Shown: one piece after another, positions 8,828 through 19,359 of the stretch
Layout: each line of letters opens with the position of its first letter
Position numbering within the stretch: position 1 is the stretch's first letter
NCBI GenBank assembly: GCA_004431415.1
Contig: QPMI01000043.1
Span: forward strand, 1-64,000
From: Cyanophora paradoxa
Lineage: Eukaryota; Glaucocystophyceae; Cyanophorales; Cyanophoraceae
Length of the DNA: 64,000 nucleotides
Reading direction: 5' to 3'
The notes under the pieces: generated by a model
Databases searched by the model: none
Told to the model about the DNA's origin: nothing
The model's input: only the letters and a program-made list of their open reading frames with translations
Position numbers and translations under genes: made by a program

Positions 8828-10284
8828 ATGAACTTCCGCGGCCAGCTGAAGGGCCATTCGGGCTGGGTGACGGCTATTGCCGCCCCGCTCGACAACAACG
8901 ACATGATCTTGTCCGCCAGCCGTGGTACGCGGCGCGGCGCGCCGTGCAGCTCGCTCTCCTATTGTCAGCTTAGTGAGCTGACGCACTTCGCTGTGCGCTC
9001 TGCGCCCACCTGCAGACAAGACCGTGATCGTCTGGAGCCTCACCCGCGAGGAGGGCAACTACGGCTACGCCAAGCGCGCTCTGCACGGGTTAGCTCGCGT
9101 GCATAGACCCAGCTGCAGCGTTGGAACTCATAGCCTCCCCGCTGGATCAGCGCCTGACGCGCTGTGCCCGCAGCCACGCCCACTTCGTTCAGGATGTCGT
9201 CGTCTCGTCCGATGGCCAGTTCTGCCTGTCGGGCTCGTGGGGTGCGCGCGCCCTACGCTAGGACAGCACAGGCGCGCTGGGCGGAGGGCTGATCGCGCCG
9301 ATGCAGACGGCACCCTGCGCCTGTGGGACCTGAACACCGGCACCACCACCCGCCGCTTCGTCGGCCACACCAAGGTAACCTGGCGATCGTGCCTGCGTGT
9401 GCTGGTCGCGGGATGCAGACGGGGCGCGGTCGGGCGGCGCAGGACGTGCTCTCCGTCGCCTTCTCGGCGGACAACCGCCAGATCGTGTCGGGCTCGCGCG
9501 ACAAGACCGTGAAGCTGTGGAACACCCTCGGCGAGTGCAAGTACACCATCACCGACAAGGCGAGCTCCGCGCCGGGCGCGGCGGCGCCCGCGGAGGGCGA
9601 TCGCGGCGCTGACTCGCGCGCGCGCAGGGCCACTCCGAGTGGGTGTCCTGCGTCCGCTTCTCGCCCTCGACCCAGAACCCGCTCATCGTCTCCGGTGGCT
9701 GGGACCGCGTCGTCAAGGCGAGCTGCTGCGGGCGGGCGCGGGCGCGGCGCCGGGGGGCGGGGCGGCGGTCTGAGGGCGGGCGGGGCGCAGGTGTGGAACC
9801 TGACCAACTGCCAGCTGAAGACCGACCTCGTCGGCCACACCGGCTACATCAACACCGTGACCGTCTCCCCCGACGGCTCCCTGTGCGCCTCGGGCGGCAA
9901 GGACGGCCTGGCCATGCTCTGGGACCTCCAGGCACGCCCCGCCCCGCCCCAGCACCGCCCCGGGCGGCGCGGCGCCGCGGCGGCTGACGGCGGCCGCAGG
10001 AGGGCAAGCACCTGTACATGCTCGACGCGCAGTCGACCATCAACGCGCTGTGCTTCAGCCCGAACCGTTACTGGCTCTGCGCCGCCACCCAGAACTCGAT
10101 CAAGATCTGGGACCTCGAAAGCAAGAGCGTCGTCGACGAGCTCAAGCCCGAGTTCACCGGCGTCGGCAAGAAGAGCCAGCCGCCCCAGTGCACCTCGCTC
10201 GCGTGGTCGTACGACGGCTCCACCCTCTTCGCCGGCTACACCGACTCGATCATCCGCGTCTGGACCGTCGGCTCGGCCCGCTAA
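8828..10284 (+). CDS. RACK1: RACK1, WD40 scaffold of the 40S ribosomal subunit
   Basis: A full seven-bladed WD40 propeller with RACK1-specific sequence: [89 protein letters not shown] and the final [23 protein letters not shown]1 sits on the 40S head near the mRNA exit and links signalling kinases to translation. Exons are 8828-8924, 9016-9088, 9174-9241, 9307-9374, 9443-9559, 9626-9717, 9791-9931 and 10000-10284, and all phases agree. Of the seven introns, the first four are GT-AG and the last three (starting at 9560, 9718 and 9932) are GC-AG. This makes the gene a clean reference for the splice rules of this genome. The protein has family-typical length with no missing blade. Confidence 0.97.
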
Positions 10285-11033
10285 GCGGCCGACCCCTCGC
10301 ACGCGCCGCCCCGCGGCGCTTACCCTTCAGCATCGCTGCCATTGCCAATTCCCGAGGCCGGCGCCCCCGAAAGCCTGATTTGACGGCGCGGCCGCCCTGT
10401 CTCTGCTCGTCTGTCCCGAAGAATTGAGTGGAGCTCGTTCTAAACGCGCGCTTACGGGGCCCGGAACCGGGGCGTGGCGGGGACAACGCTAGGGGGGACA
10501 CAACAAGCCGATGTAAAATTTCACTGCGAGTCGACGACGTCGACGCTCTTATTACTATTAATAATGATGCACTGCTCGCCGCCGCGGCCGCCTCGAGGCT
10601 CACGATCATCCGGTGACCGACTCCACGTGCATGTCGAATGATCGCCGCTTCCGGTTCGGAGCTCGAGCGAGGACCGGAGATCTAGATAATCGATATCGCA
10701 TTATGCTCGTGCTCAGCCTGGCAACGGAACTACTTAACACTACAGCTACCTATCTACATCATCTGCTTTCTGTAACAAAACGTGAACTGAGGACTGAATG
10801 CCCGGAACTCAGGATCCTAGAAGCTTAAATGAAACGCATACATGATGACTGATCATAAAAGGGGAATAAAATAAGGCTGCGAAGTAGTGTAGGAACTCCT
10901 AAGAACATCGAGTTATCTACGCGCTTCAAACGCGAACCGGATCTGCAATATAGATGGAAAGGACACCTGGATCGATCGAATTCGAGGGCGGCAAAGCGGC
11001 GAGAAATGCTGCGCCGTGCGCCGCTGGCAGGGT
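10285..11033. other. Convergent spacer between RACK1 (+) and ClpS (-)
   Basis: About 750 bp, clearly less GC-rich than the genes and without a credible coding frame. It should contain both 3' UTRs. It is rich in six-base palindromes: GTCGAC, GACGTC and GTCGAC in a row near 10529; CTCGAG; AGATCT/TCTAGA; ATCGAT and GATATC near 10680-10700; GGATCC and AAGCTT near 10813-10827; GAATTC near 10979. An AATAAA occurs on the plus strand near 10866. Confidence 0.5.
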
Positions 11034-11494
11034 CTACTCGTCGGGTTCGCAGCTGCACGGCCGGGCGTCAGCAACGCGCGGGCGGGTCGCGGGCTCGGGT
11101 GAGGGCGGACGTGGCGGTGAGGCCGCAGGAGCGGAGGCCCTCGACGTAGAGCTCGGCGACCTCCTGGACGACGACGGCGGCCACCGCGAAGCCTTCGTTG
11201 TGCGCCTTCGACATGATCTCCACCGCGTCCGCCGTCGTCAGCCCGTCGATCACCTGCCCCCGCCCGCCCGCCCCCGGCTCAGCGCTCCAGCCCACTGCAG
11301 GCGGCGCGCGCGCGGGCTGCTCGCCTTCAGCAGGCTCTGCACGACATGCTCGCGCTTGTTGAAAGGGTCGTTGAAGAGAAGCACCTGCGGGCAGAAGTTG
11401 AGAATGCCGCGGATTCGAAGCCCGCCGAAGGTTCCGCGGGCGCGGGACTGGAACGCACCCGGTACTTGGGCGCCTGCGCCTTGCGGCGAGCCAT
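11034..11494 (-). CDS. clpS: ClpS-family N-degron adaptor (85 aa, no leader)
   Basis: Four exons encode a bare ClpS domain: 11459-11494 (MARRKAQAPKYR), 11325-11384 (VLLFNDPFNKREHVVQSLLK), 11111-11253 (starting VIDGLTTADAVEIMSKAHNE and including GFAVAAVVVQEVAELYVEGL) and 11034-11052, which ends the protein as CEPDE. The total is 258 nt including the stop. ClpS adaptors deliver N-degron substrates to the ClpAP/ClpCP AAA+ protease in bacteria and plastids. The family features VLLFNDP, the A-H-x-x-G helix, and a C-terminal GL-x-ATxEPDE are all present. The first in-frame ATG is directly before the domain, with a stop 14 codons upstream, so no transit peptide is visible. Either targeting is encoded in an unseen 5' exon or the protein acts outside the plastid. 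Introns are GT-AG, GC-AG (11254-11324) and GT-AG. Confidence 0.9.
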
Positions 11495-11995
11495 GAAAGT
11501 AGCCCAGGCAGTGTCTAAAAGAGCGGCGGATGCGGTCGGTTAACGCTCGCAGCGACCACGACACCCATTATGGGAGAGGAGAAAGCAACGGGGATCGCAG
11601 CGGGGCGAGCGCGGAACGCACCCACATCGACATCGCCGATCACACTAGGACGCTCCAACACAGCAGCGCCTCCCTTGAGGCCGCCGGAGCCGCCGGGAAT
11701 GCTCACGGCGCTGAACACCCGCTGCAGCTCGAAGACGACAGACTGCGGCGCGGGCCCCTCGCACTGCGTTGCCGGCTGTGCAGGAGCAGCGTTACGGCAA
11801 ACCGCCGGGCTCGCAATGGCAACTGCGCAAGCGAGTGCATGGTCAGGGCGAGCGGAATGGCAACTTCGCAATGATGTACCGCAACGGCCGATGGCTTGGG
11901 ACCGCACAGGATTCGCGGGCGCAACGAACGCGGCCATGTTGACAAACTCGCCGGGGAATGCGTGCTCTACCCCGCCAGAGGCGGGTACGGCAACA
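11495..11995. promoter_or_regulatory. Divergent promoter region of clpS (-) and bL9 gene (+)
   Basis: About 500 bp between two start codons pointing away from each other. The bL9 frame stays open back to about 11570, so longer starts are possible, but the translated upstream part has no family similarity. No recognisable TATA box. Confidence 0.4.
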
Positions 11996-12736
11996 ATGCT
12001 GCGCGGCGGGCTCGTCAGCCTCGCGGGGCGCCTGGCTGCCGGCGGCGTGCCCAGGGCGCAGGCGCCGTCTTGCCTGTCTCAGTGCAGGGCATCGCACAGC
12101 AAGATCTTCGTCACTCTCAACAACGACGTCCCCGGGCTCGGCTACAGCGGCGAGGAGGCCGAGGTATCGCGCGGATACGGTGCATCCGTCCGTCTCCACG
12201 CCAGCAGCGCGGCGCGGCGCTGACGCCGCGCAGCCCGAAACTTCCTTGTCCCTCGCGGCCTCGCCCGGATCGTTCCGCTTGTGCGCGGCTTGAGGCGCGC
12301 AAGGCTTGCGAAGCAGAAGAGCCCAGAGGAGGCGCAGGTGCCTCTTGCGCTCCGCGCCTGGCCTCGCGCATGCTGAGGCGAAGCGGTTTAGGCGGCGACC
12401 GGCCCCGAGGCCGAGGAGAAGCGGATGGCCGACATGCTCCGCGGATATCTTTCAAGGAAGCCTCTTAGCTTCAAGCGCCAGATGGGGAAGGACGGTGAAT
12501 CCGCCACCGGGCGCCGCGCGCCCTCCTGGCGCCGACGCGGGCGGGCGGCAGGGCGCACCTTCCAGAGCACGGTGGCGCCGGAGCACGTGGCGAAGTACCT
12601 GCGGGAGAAGGCGAAGTTCGAGGTGGATGCGGGGGACGTGCGCGTGCCGGAGATCAAGGAGCCGGGCGAGTACGAGGGCGGCATCCGCATCGGCGGCGAG
12701 GAGTTCCCCGTCACCCTCTTCGTCGAAGCCCGATAG
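11996..12736 (+). CDS. Bacterial-type ribosomal protein bL9, organellar (probably mitochondrial)
   Basis: The N-terminal bL9 RNA-binding domain is split across introns: KIFVTLNNDVPGLGYSGEEA, then EVSRGYARNFLVPRGLARIV. The C-terminal domain follows: TVAPEHVAKYLREKAKFEVD, then PEIKEPGEYEGGIRIGGEEF. bL9 binds the base of the L1 stalk of the large subunit. The protein begins MLRGGLVSLAGRLAAGG, an Arg/Leu/Ala-rich, acid-free leader that fits a mitochondrial presequence. Exons are 11996-12179, 12234-12280, 12317-12337 (only 21 nt), about 12410-12494 and 12552-12736. The acceptor of the fourth exon has three in-frame AG choices between 12409 and 12418. All visible introns are GT-AG. Confidence 0.9.
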
Positions 12737-13010
12737 CGCGCCCCGCCCGAGAGGCTCCTCCCTCCCCCCCTCCTCCCCTGTACTCTACTTGATGGACAGC
12801 GATAGGGCTCCGCATGCGCCCCGCCCGCCCCCGGCCCGCAAGCGAGAACGGAGGCACCGCTTCGTTGCTTGCAGCGCTCCTTCTGCTCTCGGCTCACTAA
12901 TGAGACGGGGAGGCACGAGATGGGATTCGATGGGCGGCGGGCTGCGCGGAGAGGAGCGGGCGCGGCGCTCGCGATCGGGGCGGAGGGTGCTGGAGAGGGG
13001 GGCGTCGGAG
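12737..13010. other. Convergent spacer between bL9 (+) and MutS (-)
   Basis: About 270 bp holding both 3' ends. It contains a CT-rich stretch directly after the bL9 stop. No gene seen. Confidence 0.4.
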
Positions 13011-16000
13011 TCAGGGGCGGGCCTCGCCGAGGGCCGGCGCCGCCTCGGGCTCGGCCTCGAGCTCGGGCTCGCGGCGCAGCGGCCGCCCGTCGTGGTAGAG
13101 CAGCTTCGCGGCGGGGGCGGCCGCCCCGGGGCCGGGCCCCGCAGCGGACCGGGAGGGGCGGGCGGGGCCCCCCGCGGAGACCACCGACAGCCCCGGCAGC
13201 CGCAGCCGCGCCGCCGCGTTCATCTGCGCCCGCGAGCAGTCGGGGGTACGCGCATCGAGAGCGGGGGCTTCGTTCGCGCACGGCGAACTCGGCGACGTCG
13301 AGGGGCGGCTCCGAGGCGGGCTGGAGGGCCCAGAGCACCACGGGCACCTCCGCCTCCACCATCGCCTGCGGGGGGGCCCGGGTTCTAAGCCTTGAAGGGC
13401 GAGCTCGGGGGCCTGTTTCGAGCTCTGAGGCCGGGGGCACCTTGTGGGCCTCGTCGGAGAAGCCGCGGAGGCCGGCGAGGACGCGCACGGCGCCCTCCCC
13501 CCGCTCCCGCGCCCTGCGCCCGAGGGTAGGCTCGAGAGGCCGGCGGGGCGGGGCGCGCGGGGCGGGGCCGGGGGCGCTGACCCGCGGAGCTCGCGGACGT
13601 GGGCCGGCCCGAGGCGGGCGCGCGGCCGCAGGCGGGCCTGCACCATGACGGGCACGGGGTCGCCCTTCCCCAGCCGCCACTCCCCCACCAGGTCCGTCCC
13701 TCTGCGCCCCCGAAGCTCGCGGCGGGGCCGGGGGAGAGGGCGGGGAGGAGGGGCCGGGCGGACGGTCGCGGGGCCCGCCGATGGCCTGGAGCTGAAGGCC
13801 GTAGCAGGAGAGGGTGGCGAGGACCTCCCGCTCGAAGGCCGCCCCGCGCCCCGCCGCGCTCCCCGCCCCCGCCGGCCCCGCCTGTGCCGCCCGTCGCGCC
13901 CCGCCCCGCCCCGGCTGGCGCGCGTGGCGGGGGGCCGGCGCGCGCACGGGGACGCCGGCGCCTCCCACGTGCCCGCAGAGTCCGAACCCGCCGCAGCCGC
14001 CGCCGCGGTTTCCGAGCCGGCCCCGATCTCTTCCTCCTCCTCCTCGTCTTCCTCATCCTCGTCCTCGCCCTCCTCGTCCTCCTCGACGGGGCCGTCGTAG
14101 GGACGGGCCACGGTGCCCCCCTGCACGTGCGCCTGCCTCAGCAGCTCCCCCATCCGCTCCTGCGGGGACCTCAGCGCGCAGGCCAGGGGAAGGGACGCGG
14201 GGGCGGGACGGTGTGCGGGCCATCTGGCGGGCGTGCTCGGCGTCGGCGGCGGCGAGCTGCGCGCGGAGCGCCGCCGCCTCCCCCTCCAGCGCCGCCTCCC
14301 GCTCCCCCGAGGACGAGGGAGGAGGAGGAGGAGGAGGAGCGGGCGCCTGGGCGGCGGCGGGGGCTCCCCGGGCGGGCGAGGCGGCGGGGCGGGCGGGGCG
14401 GGGCGGGGCCGGTGGCGGAGAAGAGGGCGGCGAGGGCGGCGGGGGAGACGGTCGGCTGGGCCTCGAGGCGGGCGCGGAGGGCCTCGGCGCGGGCGACGAG
14501 GGCGGGGGGCAGCCCCGCGAGGCGCGCCGCCTCCACCCCGAACGAGCGCCCCGAGTCCCCCGGCCGCACCTCGCCCCGCGCGTCAGCTCCCCGCCGAGGC
14601 GCGGGGGGGGCCCTCCACGGGCTTCGACGCTAGAGCTCTCGGGGAGTCCCCGGGGCGGGCCTCACCTCGTGGGGGAAGTTGAGGAGCCCGTCGGGCCGCC
14701 GCTCCACGATCACCTGCCGCCGCCCTCAGCCCGGGTCCGCCCGCGCGCGAGGGGCGGCGCGGGGGAGGGGCGGGCCTGGAGGCAGGCGGCAGCGCCCGGG
14801 GGCAGGACGCGGGGGAGGTGCGCGAGCTCGTGGAGGTGCGTGGCGAAGAGCGTGCGGCAGCGCGCCTCCGTCGCGAGGTGCGCCGCGACGACCGCCGCGA
14901 TCGAGAGGCCGTCCTGGAACGACGTCCCCCGCCTGCAAAGGGGGGAGGAAGAGAATGAGGCGGAAGCGCGAGGTGTGAATGTGGAGAGGGTGGGGGGAGT
15001 CGGGGGGCGGGTGCGGACCCGACCTCGTCGACGAGAACGAGGGAGCGGGGCGTGGCGTGGGCGAGGATCTCCGCCGTGTCCCGCATCTCCACCGCGAACG
15101 TCGAGAGCCTGCCGCCCCCGGCAAGCTCAGCGCGGCGGGCGGGGCGGGGCGGGCGGGGCGGGCGGGGCGGGCGGGGCGGGCCCTTCGGAGAGCTCGTCGA
15201 GGGCGCCGACGCGGGTGAAGATGCGGTCCGCGATCGGCAGCCGCGTCCCCGCGTCGGCCGGCAGCCAGGAGCCCAGCTGCGCCATCACCTGCCCCGCCCC
15301 CCGCCGGCGGTGAGGCTCGGGGCTGGGGGGAGGGGTCGGGGGCGCGCCTGGAGGAGGCCGGCCATGCGGAGGTAGCAGGACTTGCCGCTCGCGTTGGGGC
15401 CCGTCAGGATCGCCAGCCGCGGGCTCTCCGCCCCACCCGCCTCCTCGCCGGCCCCGCCGTCCACGGGGCGGTGCAGGGGGTCCCCGGGCGGCAGCCGCGC
15501 CTCCCCGCCTGCCGCCGGAGAGTCGGGGCGCGCGCTCGAGGGGGCGGGGCGGGCGCGGACCGCCGAGGGTGACGGAGTTGGGGACGAAGGAGCCGCGGTC
15601 GAGGCGCTGCTCGACGACGGGGTGCCGCCCCCGCACCACCACCATCTGGCCCCCGCGAGCTCGAGCCGCCCTCGCCGGGCCCGCAGAGGGCGCCGGGGGC
15701 GCACGCCGCTGCCGTCGGGGCTCTCGAAGACCTCGGGGCGCGTGTAGTTCCAGTCGTCGGCCACCTGGCGGGAGCCGCTCAGCGGGGCGGGAGGGCGCGG
15801 GGCGGGGCGGGCGGGGGGCGCGCCTGGGCGAAGGAGGCGAGGACGTCGACGGCGGCCACCGCCTCGCTCGCCCGCCGCACCTCCCCGGCCTGCCGCCCCC
15901 CGCCCCGCCGCCCCGCTCGCAGGGGCGGGGCGGGGCCGGGGGAAGGGCGGGGCCGGGGGCGGACGACGGCGGCGACGTCGGCGGCGAGCTCGCGGAGGAT

Positions 16001-19000
16001 CTCCGCCTCCAGCTCCGCGATTCGGCGCCCGCCCATCTGCACCTGCCCGCCCCGCGTCGCCCGCCGTGGGGCCGGGGCGGGGGGCGGCGGGGGGCCCACC
16101 TGCTCCCAGGCCTCGACGAGCTCGCGGGTGGTGTACCGCGTGACCGACTTCAGGCGCTCCTCTGCCACGTACTCCGGAGGCACCCGCCCCGTGTCCCGCT
16201 GCGCGGCGTCGGCCCTCGAGGGGGGCGGGGCGGCTGCAGGGGCGCACGGTGGGGACGGCGAGGCGGCAGATGCTCTCCGACTCGAAGAGGCGGAGGCCCC
16301 GGATCCCCGTCCGCTCCTGCTCCCGCTTCTGCCGTCCCGACGCGCGCGTGAGCTGGCGGGGCGGGGCGGGGGCGCCGCTGCGGGGGCGGGCCTCGATGTG
16401 GGCGAGGAAGTCGCGGGCGCGCTTGAGGGCGGCGCGGCTCTCGTCCAGCTCCGCGCTCACCCCCCGCCGCACGGTCGCCCGCTTCTCGCTCACCGCCGGC
16501 GGCGGCACTGCCGGCCCGCCCTCAGCGAAGGGGGCGGGACAGGGCTGGAGGCGGGGCGGGGAGGGGCCGCACCCTCGACGAGGACGCGGCGGACGCGGGC
16601 GGCGGTGGCGCGCAGCGACTCCGTCAGCGACGCCGCGAGCTCCGCCCCGAAGGCCCGCCCAGGCCCCCAGCGCCCCCGACACCTCCTCCACCGCCCCTAC
16701 GCCCCGAGCGTCGCCCCGGGACGGCCGCGCCGGGCGGGCGGGGCGCGCCGACGGAGGCGGCGAGGGCGGAGAGGTCGCGGGCGGCGGAAACGCCGTTCGC
16801 GACGCGCGTGGCAATGCGCGGGAGGTCGAGCACGCCGTCCAGCGCCCGCCGCACCGCCGCCCGCCCCGCCGCCTCCGCCCGCAGCTCGCCCACCGCGTCC
16901 AGCCGCTGCCCGATCTGCGGCGGAGCAGAGCTCAGGCGGGTCGGCTCAGGAGAGCTTGAGCGAGCGGCGGGCCTCCCGGGGGTCGGTGAGGGGCCGGAGC
17001 ATCCAGGCGCGGAGGAGGCGGGCGCCGACGGCGGTCCGCGTCCTGTCCAGCGCCCAGAAGAGCGAGCTCTGCGGGCCGCGCCGCGCGGCTCAGGGGAGCG
17101 GGGGGAGGGCGGGCGGGCGGGGCCGGGCGGCCCGCTTGGAGGAGGGCCCCTCGAAGAGGTCGAGGTTGCGGCGGGCGACGGCGTCGAGCACCAGCCCGGC
17201 CCCCGCCGCCATCCTGCGGCCCCGCCGGCCCGTCAGGCCCCCGCCCCCGCTGCCGCCGGCCCCCGGCGCACGTGCGGGGCTCGTAGAGCGCGAGGCGCGT
17301 CCCCGCGATGGCCGCCGAGGCCGCCCCCGCCGCGCTCCCCAGCGTCGGCGGGCGGAAGGCCCGGCCCTCGGCGCCCCCATCGCCACCCCGTCCACGTAGC
17401 CGACGATCGCCGCGAGCGCGCGCGCCGCGTGCGGCCGCTCCGCCGCGAAGGCGCCGAGGTCGGCGGGGGCGGCGCCGGCGCCGGCGCCGAGGGGCAGGAA
17501 GCGGCCGGCGAGGCGGTCGAGCTGCTCGAACTCGACGGGCGCCCGCGGCGTGTACAGCAGCGTCAGCGGGAGCCCTGCGCCCCGTCGGCGCGGGCCGCCC
17601 GGGCGGGGCGGGGCGGGGCGGGCACCGGAGTCGATGAGCGGGGAGGTGCTGCCGCGGGGGACGACGCCGAAGCCGCTGGCCTGGAGGTCCGAGGACACGA
17701 GGGCGGGGCAGAGGACCTCGGCGGGGCGCAGCCGCTCGAGCTCGAGGAGCAGCTCGCCGCGGCTGCCCTCCAGCCCGTACGTCTCCCCCGTCGAGACGTC
17801 CGCGTAGGCCAGGCCGCCGCGCGCCCCCGCCTCCCCCTCGGGCGGCAACACGAGCGCCGCCAGCCAGCTGTTCTCGCCCCGCTGCAGCATCGACTCCTCC
17901 AGCAGCGTCCCCGGCGTGATCACCCGCTGCCCGCCCCCCGCCCCCGTCGGCCCCGGCGGGCCCGGAGGCCGGGGCGGGGGGCGGGCGCACCGTGAGGACG
18001 CGGCGGAAGACGTAGCCCTCGTTGTCCTTGCTCTCCCCCGGGCGCAGCTTCTGCGTGGGGTACCGCACGCCCGTGCGCACCTGGTCGCAAATCGCGACAG
18101 AGAAGCCCTGCGCGCGGGCGCAAGGCCCGAGTCGCGCCCAAATGCGCCAGCGGGCGGGGAGGCGGGAGGGGCCAGAGGCGCCTTGCTGATGAGAGTTACT
18201 GCGTACTTGTCGACAGCGTGACTGCCCGGCCCTCAGCCGGCGGCGGCGCAGGTGGGCGGGTGGGCGGGTAGCAGCGCACGCGGGGACGCCGGCCATGGGT
18301 ACGCGGATGCGGCCCTCGGACAGCGGCGCGCCCTCGCCGCGCTTCAGGCCCCGCGCCTTGTAAGCCTCCGCTTTTGCCGTCAGCTGTACCCCCGTCGCCG
18401 CCTTCAGGCTCCGCGCATCCTGCCGCCCCCGTCGGACCCGGCGGCTGTGCTCCGCGCCCTGCCCCGCCCCACCTCAAAGTACGCCTGCGAGAGCGGGGCG
18501 GGCCGTCAGGAGGGGCTGGCCGCCGAGCGCGGACGCTCCGCAGACCTCGTAGAAGTCCCCCACGCGGTACAGAAGGAGCGCCTGCTTAACGTCGTCCTTC
18601 TTTTCTGCGGCGCGCTCGGGCGCGGCCGCACGCACGGGGCGGGACGGCGGCCGCACCGCAGTAGTCCCGCGTGAGGCTGTTCAGGTACTTGCGCTCGACC
18701 GTCTGCGTCGTCAGTTCCGAGATCGGCTCCTTCACCGGCTCCCCGCCTGCATGCGCCGCCCCGCTCACCGCTCGGCGCCCAACGCGGCGCGGGCGCACGG
18801 CGGGGCCGATCGCACCGTCCTCTTCATCGTCGCCGCCCTCCTCGTCCTCGGGCTCTTCGGGGGGGGTGGCGTCCTCGGCTGTCGGATACGCATCGTCTCC
18901 CGTCGCCGCGGACGCGGCGAGCGCCGTGCGCGTCGCGAACTGCCGCGGCGGCGGCCACGCCAGGCCGCCGAGGAACGACCGCCCGGCGAGAAGCGCCGAG

Positions 19001-19128
19001 CGCGTCCACGCAACTCTAGCGCCGGCATCTCCGAGCCAAGCAGGTCGCCGTCGCACGAGTGCGACTGCGTTGCGGGTGCGCACGGCCGGCTTGGCGACTC
19101 GCGCCGGTAGCGCGGCCCAGGCGAACAT
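13011..19128 (-). CDS. Organelle-type MutS with a C-terminal restriction-endonuclease-like (Mrr/RRG7-type) domain
   Basis: A long multi-exon MutS. The start at 19128 gives a basic leader ([20 protein letters not shown]) suited to organelle import, then an acidic stretch. Domain I has [20 protein letters not shown], including the mismatch-reading F-x-E, and later [20 protein letters not shown]. Domain II begins [20 protein letters not shown]. The ATPase domain has the P-loop [20 protein letters not shown] (about 15350-15410), LVLVDEVG followed across an intron by the Q-D-G-L-S signature, and FATHLHEL. The MutS tail ([20 protein letters not shown]) is followed by an acidic linker (about 14015-14100). 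After it comes a second domain: [20 protein letters not shown], then [58 protein letters not shown], and finally [19 protein letters not shown] with LLYHDGRPL. That order (FE, G-x-D, Q-x-K/R, G-F-S-x-x-A) is the Mrr/RRG7 nuclease fold. Arg replaces the usual catalytic Lys. Exon edges in the middle are approximate. Confidence 0.85.
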
Positions 19129-19359
19129 GCGAGTACGCCCAGGCGCTCCCTGACTTGTCGGAGGCACAAACATGCGACAAGCAGCGCCTCCGGCCGGACC
19201 CTGCGCCGCGATCCGTTTTGGCGTACCCGTGCCGCGTTCGTCTCCCCCCAAAATCTTGTCGCGCCCTGCGGCGCGTTGCGACCAACGGCGGCACTCGCTC
19301 GCGCTGGTCTGAGGTCTGTAGGACCATCTGCAGCCCTCAGCATCGCTCGCGTCAGCAGC
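19129..19359. promoter_or_regulatory. Divergent promoter region of MutS (-) and ThrRS (+)
   Basis: 231 bp separate the two start codons. Both products look organelle-targeted, so shared regulation is plausible but only inferred. No TATA box seen. A second in-frame ATG for MutS lies at 19173. Confidence 0.4.

Noticed and set aside
10430-10830. Cloning-vector polylinker contamination
   Set aside because: Many restriction-like palindromes, but they are spread out, no lac, promoter or backbone sequence is present, and similar clusters recur in other spacers.
11570-11995. Longer N-terminus for bL9 (frame open back to 11570)
   Set aside because: The upstream translation has no similarity to bL9 or to a targeting peptide; the ATG at 11996 gives a typical basic leader directly before the domain.
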